NCBI GenBank assembly: GCA_017519185.1
Contig: JAFWSX010000006.1
Span: forward strand, 32,084-96,083
DNA from: Bacteroidales bacterium
GTDB lineage: Bacteria > Bacteroidota > Bacteroidia > Bacteroidales > UBA932
Direction of reading: 5' to 3'
Length of the DNA stretch: 64,000 nt
The notes beneath the pieces were generated by a model, which was not told the origin of the DNA, made no database searches, and saw only the letters and a program-made list of their open reading frames with translations. Both the position numbers and the translations under genes were made by a program. Below, piece by piece: positions 61,403-64,000 of the stretch; within the stretch, counting starts at the first letter, position 1, and every line of letters begins with the position of its first letter.

Positions 61403-64000
61403 TTAGAAGTTAAGGTTGACACCGAAAATCACTGAGAACGGACGGGGATAGATGTTGTTGTCTATACCGCCGAAGACTTCAGGATCGATGCCTTCGTACT
61501 TGGTTATACAGAAGACGTTGTTGGCGGTGGCATATACACGTCCGCCAATTCCGTCATAGTTGCCGCCCTTGAACAGGCTTGAGAAGCTGTAGCCCAGAGT
61601 GATGTTGTCGCACTTCAGGAAAGAAGCGTTCTTTACATACATGTCAGAGTGGGTGGCTTCGATGTCGTAAGTCTGCCAGTTGTTGGCAAGAGATGCCCTC
61701 GGACGGTTTCCGAGATATGTGCTCTGTGCCCACAAAGCATTATATGATACGTTTGCCTGGCCGGCGAAGAGGTCGTTGTAGACATAGTTGCCGACGTTGG
61801 CGCGGAAGTTCATGCCGAAATCCCAGTTCTTGTATTCAAGACGGGTGGACAGACCGAAAGTCATTGGAGCGTGAGGACTGTGGAAATAGTACATATCTTT
61901 CTCTGAGATGGTGCCGTCACCGTTGCGGTCGACAACTACGCCCTCGAGAGGTTTTCCGTTCTTGTCATAAACCTGCTGGTATACAAGGAATGAATTTGCG
62001 GGATGTCCCACAGCGTGAGCCTGGATGGTTCCGCCTGTACCTGCAGAGATTCCGCCGGTTGCTACGTAATAATCTTCGTCGCCTCCGATGAGTTCAGTGA
62101 TCTCGTTATGGTTATAGGTGGCGTTTCCGCTTATTGTCCAGAACCAGTCGCGGGTCTGTACGGCCTTCCAGTCCATTGAGAACTCGATACCTTTGTTGAC
62201 AAGGGAACCGATGTTCGTGAGCTGCTGGTTGCGGAAAGTTGAACCGGCCGCAACGTTGGCAGTGTTGATCAGGTCTGTAGTATGGCGGTAGTATGCGTCG
62301 ATACTTCCGGTGAGACGGTCATTTGCGAAACCGAAATCGAGGCCGACGTTGTAGGTCGTGGTGGTCTCCCATTTGAGGTCCTTGTTGTAAACTTCAGGAC
62401 GATAAAGGGTACCGTTGCCTGTGACAGGATAATAGGTGCGGTTACCGTCGTTCTGTTTGTAGAGAGGGAAGTAGTAGTAGTCACCGATGCCCTCCTGCTG
62501 ACCGGTCTGGCCATAACCCAGACGGAGTTTGAGGTCGCTGACGGCTTCTGAATATTTCAGGAAAGGCTCTTCCTTGATTCTCCACGCAAATGCAAATGAA
62601 GGGAACAGAGCCCAGTGCTGTGCGAAGCGTGATGAACCGTCGTAGCGGACAGTTCCGGTGAGGAGATACTTGTCTTTATAAGAATAATTGGCACGGCCGA
62701 GGAAAGAAACCAGGTAGTTCTCTGTCCTGTATGTGTGGTCGTATGCATTATACTTAGAGCCGGGAGTTCCGGTAGTGGCGCTCTCGGGATATGTACCCCA
62801 GTTCTGGGTGAAGACTTCTCTCCAGAAATGCTGCCATTCGTAACCGGCCATGATATCGAAGTGATGGTTCTCGTTGAAATCCTTCAGATACTGGGCATAT
62901 GCGGTAAGAGAAGAGTTGCGTTTGTTGATCTGCTCCCATCCGTTGTATCCATAATAGATGCTGGTGGGGTTGCTGCGCGAACCGATGGTGGTCTGCTTGC
63001 CGGAAGACAAGTCGCCGCCAAGGTTGAGGTGCAGGTGCAGGTCTTCGAATCCGTGGATCTTATAGTCCATCTCTACACTTCCGATGTAGGCGGTTGAGCG
63101 TGCCTTGTCGCTATAGAGATTCTGGTCGAGGTCGGCTACCGGGTTTGCCGGGGCGTTGCGCTCCCAGGTGGTAGGCCAGTTGCCATCCTTGTATTCGCTG
63201 TTGGCGCGCCACTGGAAATATCCGCCGAAGTTTGCCGCATCTACAGATGTGTTGTCATAGATAGACTGGGTAGGGTCCATCCTGATGGCATCGCCGATGG
63301 CGCGTGAGTTCGCGTATGAAGTCCAGGCAACCATTGACTTGCCGCTTACATTTACGGTAAGGTGCTTGTCAAAGAATGTGGGGTTAAGGTTGAGCGATCC
63401 GGTGAGACGCTTGAAGTCGGAAGTCTTGAGGATACCCTGGTCGCCTGTGTAACCTACGGATACGCGGTAAGGAAGGGCCTTGATCGAACCGGTAAGAGTT
63501 ACGTTGTGGTCCTGGCCAAACGCAGTGCGGTAGATTTCACTCTGCCAGTCTGTGTTTGCCTTGCCCATTGCAAGCACTGCAGGATCATCCGGAGCGAAGA
63601 GGCTGTTGATGAGAGAGCGGTATTCGTCGCCGTTGAGCACGTCGACGCTCTTTCTGCGGGTTGATACGGTGAATGAACCAGAGTAGGTCACCTTAGGTGC
63701 CTGGTTGGCCATACCTTTCTTGGTGGTGATGATGATGACACCGTTAGATCCGCGTGAACCGTAGATGGCGGTTGCAGATGCGTCCTTGAGTACGTTGAAA
63801 CTTTCGATATCGGCCGGGTTCACCAGTGACAGGGCGTTGGAAAGACCTTTGACGCCGTTGTTGTCAATGGCGAGACCGTCGATGACGATCAGCGGGTTGT
63901 TTGAGGCGTTGAGTGAAGAACCGCCGCGGATACGGATGTTGGAAGCTCCGCCAGGTGCACCACCGTCTGAAGTGACGGCGACACCGGCGATCTTACCGGT
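61403..64000 (-). CDS. susC: SusC/RagA family TonB-dependent outer-membrane transporter, 5' end missing
   Basis: 866 codons are present, the frame running open to the right edge; the signal peptide, carboxypeptidase-like domain and TonB box lie outside. The plug domain is seen from the edge ([59 protein letters not shown]) followed by a 22-strand barrel ending in the aromatic [14 protein letters not shown]. It imports malto-oligosaccharides with SusD, using the TonB-ExbBD energy. It is the first known gene of the PUL here; the regulator (SusR-like) would lie further right. Confidence 0.95.
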   Translation of the reverse strand, partial: TGKIAGVAVTSDGGAPGGASNIRIRGGSSLNASNNPLIVIDGLAIDNNGVKGLSNALSLVNPADIESFNVLKDASATAIYGSRGSNGVIIITTKKGMANQAPKVTYSGSFTVSTRRKSVDVLNGDEYRSLINSLFAPDDPAVLAMGKANTDWQSEIYRTAFGQDHNVTLTGSIKALPYRVSVGYTGDQGILKTSDFKRLTGSLNLNPTFFDKHLTVNVSGKSMVAWTSYANSRAIGDAIRMDPTQSIYDNTSVDAANFGGYFQWRANSEYKDGNWPTTWERNAPANPVADLDQNLYSDKARSTAYIGSVEMDYKIHGFEDLHLHLNLGGDLSSGKQTTIGSRSNPTSIYYGYNGWEQINKRNSSLTAYAQYLKDFNENHHFDIMAGYEWQHFWREVFTQNWGTYPESATTGTPGSKYNAYDHTYRTENYLVSFLGRANYSYKDKYLLTGTVRYDGSSRFAQHWALFPSFAFAWRIKEEPFLKYSEAVSDLKLRLGYGQTGQQEGIGDYYYFPLYKQNDGNRTYYPVTGNGTLYRPEVYNKDLKWETTTTYNVGLDFGFANDRLTGSIDAYYRHTTDLINTANVAAGSTFRNQQLTNIGSLVNKGIEFSMDWKAVQTRDWFWTISGNATYNHNEITELIGGDEDYYVATGGISAGTGGTIQAHAVGHPANSFLVYQQVYDKNGKPLEGVVVDRNGDGTISEKDMYYFHSPHAPMTFGLSTRLEYKNWDFGMNFRANVGNYVYNDLFAGQANVSYNALWAQSTYLGNRPRASLANNWQTYDIEATHSDMYVKNASFLKCDNITLGYSFSSLFKGGNYDGIGGRVYATANNVFCITKYEGIDPEVFGGIDNNIYPRPFSVIFGVNLNF

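Noticed and set aside
44495..64000. SusR-type regulator for the starch locus
   Set aside because: None is present in the window; it would lie beyond the right edge if it exists.

Overview
The window comes from a Bacteroidota chromosome, almost certainly order Bacteroidales. It carries a starch-type Sus locus (SusC/SusD/SusE/SusF with GH13, GH97 and GH77 enzymes). It also has several families largely confined to that phylum (DUF4294, DUF4270, DUF3098, DUF6249), a two-segment b-type fumarate reductase subunit, and promoter boxes of the phylum form TAnnTTTG instead of E. coli -35/-10 boxes. Base composition is moderately GC-rich and genes are packed tightly, with no gene-free stretch above about 130 bases. 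I saw no tRNA, rRNA, CRISPR array, insertion sequence or phage gene.

Layout. 1-5.3 kb: end of an unidentified gene, hemW, orphan sdhC, smpB, miaA, lgt and an RNA methyltransferase. 5.3-11.6 kb: a minus-strand accessory operon of a large repeat lipoprotein (five Big2 domains plus nine 26-residue Cys-rich repeats), a GH43 and a GH20. 11.7-23 kb: pgk with its own promoter and terminator, then a contiguous minus-strand chain purH-mreB-mreC-mreD-mrdA-rodA-gcvP joining purine synthesis, rod-shape machinery and glycine cleavage. 23-35.4 kb: ispD, an Lrp-type regulator, topA, penicillin-binding protein 1A, ddl, prmC, radA, a PfkB kinase, a YbhN-like membrane protein and a nucleotidyltransferase. 35.4-44.4 kb: acpP, purN, DUF4294 and DUF4270 proteins, a short starch-synthase-like protein, ftsX-DUF3098-uppP-lpxH-ion channel, and a three-gene ECF sigma module on the minus strand. 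44.5-64 kb: a ten-gene minus-strand polysaccharide utilisation locus for starch or maltodextrins, cut by the right edge inside susC.

How the genes work together. In the PUL, SusC/SusD import malto-oligosaccharides, SusE and a SusF-like protein with an internally duplicated binding module hold starch at the surface, and a SusG-like GH13 with an added BACON domain cuts it. Two further GH13 enzymes and a GH97 shorten the products, and a short-form MalQ (GH77) processes maltodextrins in the cytoplasm. A GH2 beta-galactosidase-type enzyme sits translationally coupled between the two smaller GH13 genes, which a starch-only locus would not need. The central chromosome segment is mostly envelope growth (MreBCD, PBP2, RodA, PBP1A, Ddl, UppP, LpxH, Lgt, FtsX).

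The most interesting leads are the Cys-ladder repeat lipoprotein operon, the GH2-containing starch PUL with a hairpin between susF and susG, the ECF sigma module with a small two-helix membrane partner, a set of divergent gene pairs whose promoters physically overlap, and a Gly/Tyr-rich tract inside a DUF4270 lipoprotein. All assignments are from reading the sequence; no database search was possible.
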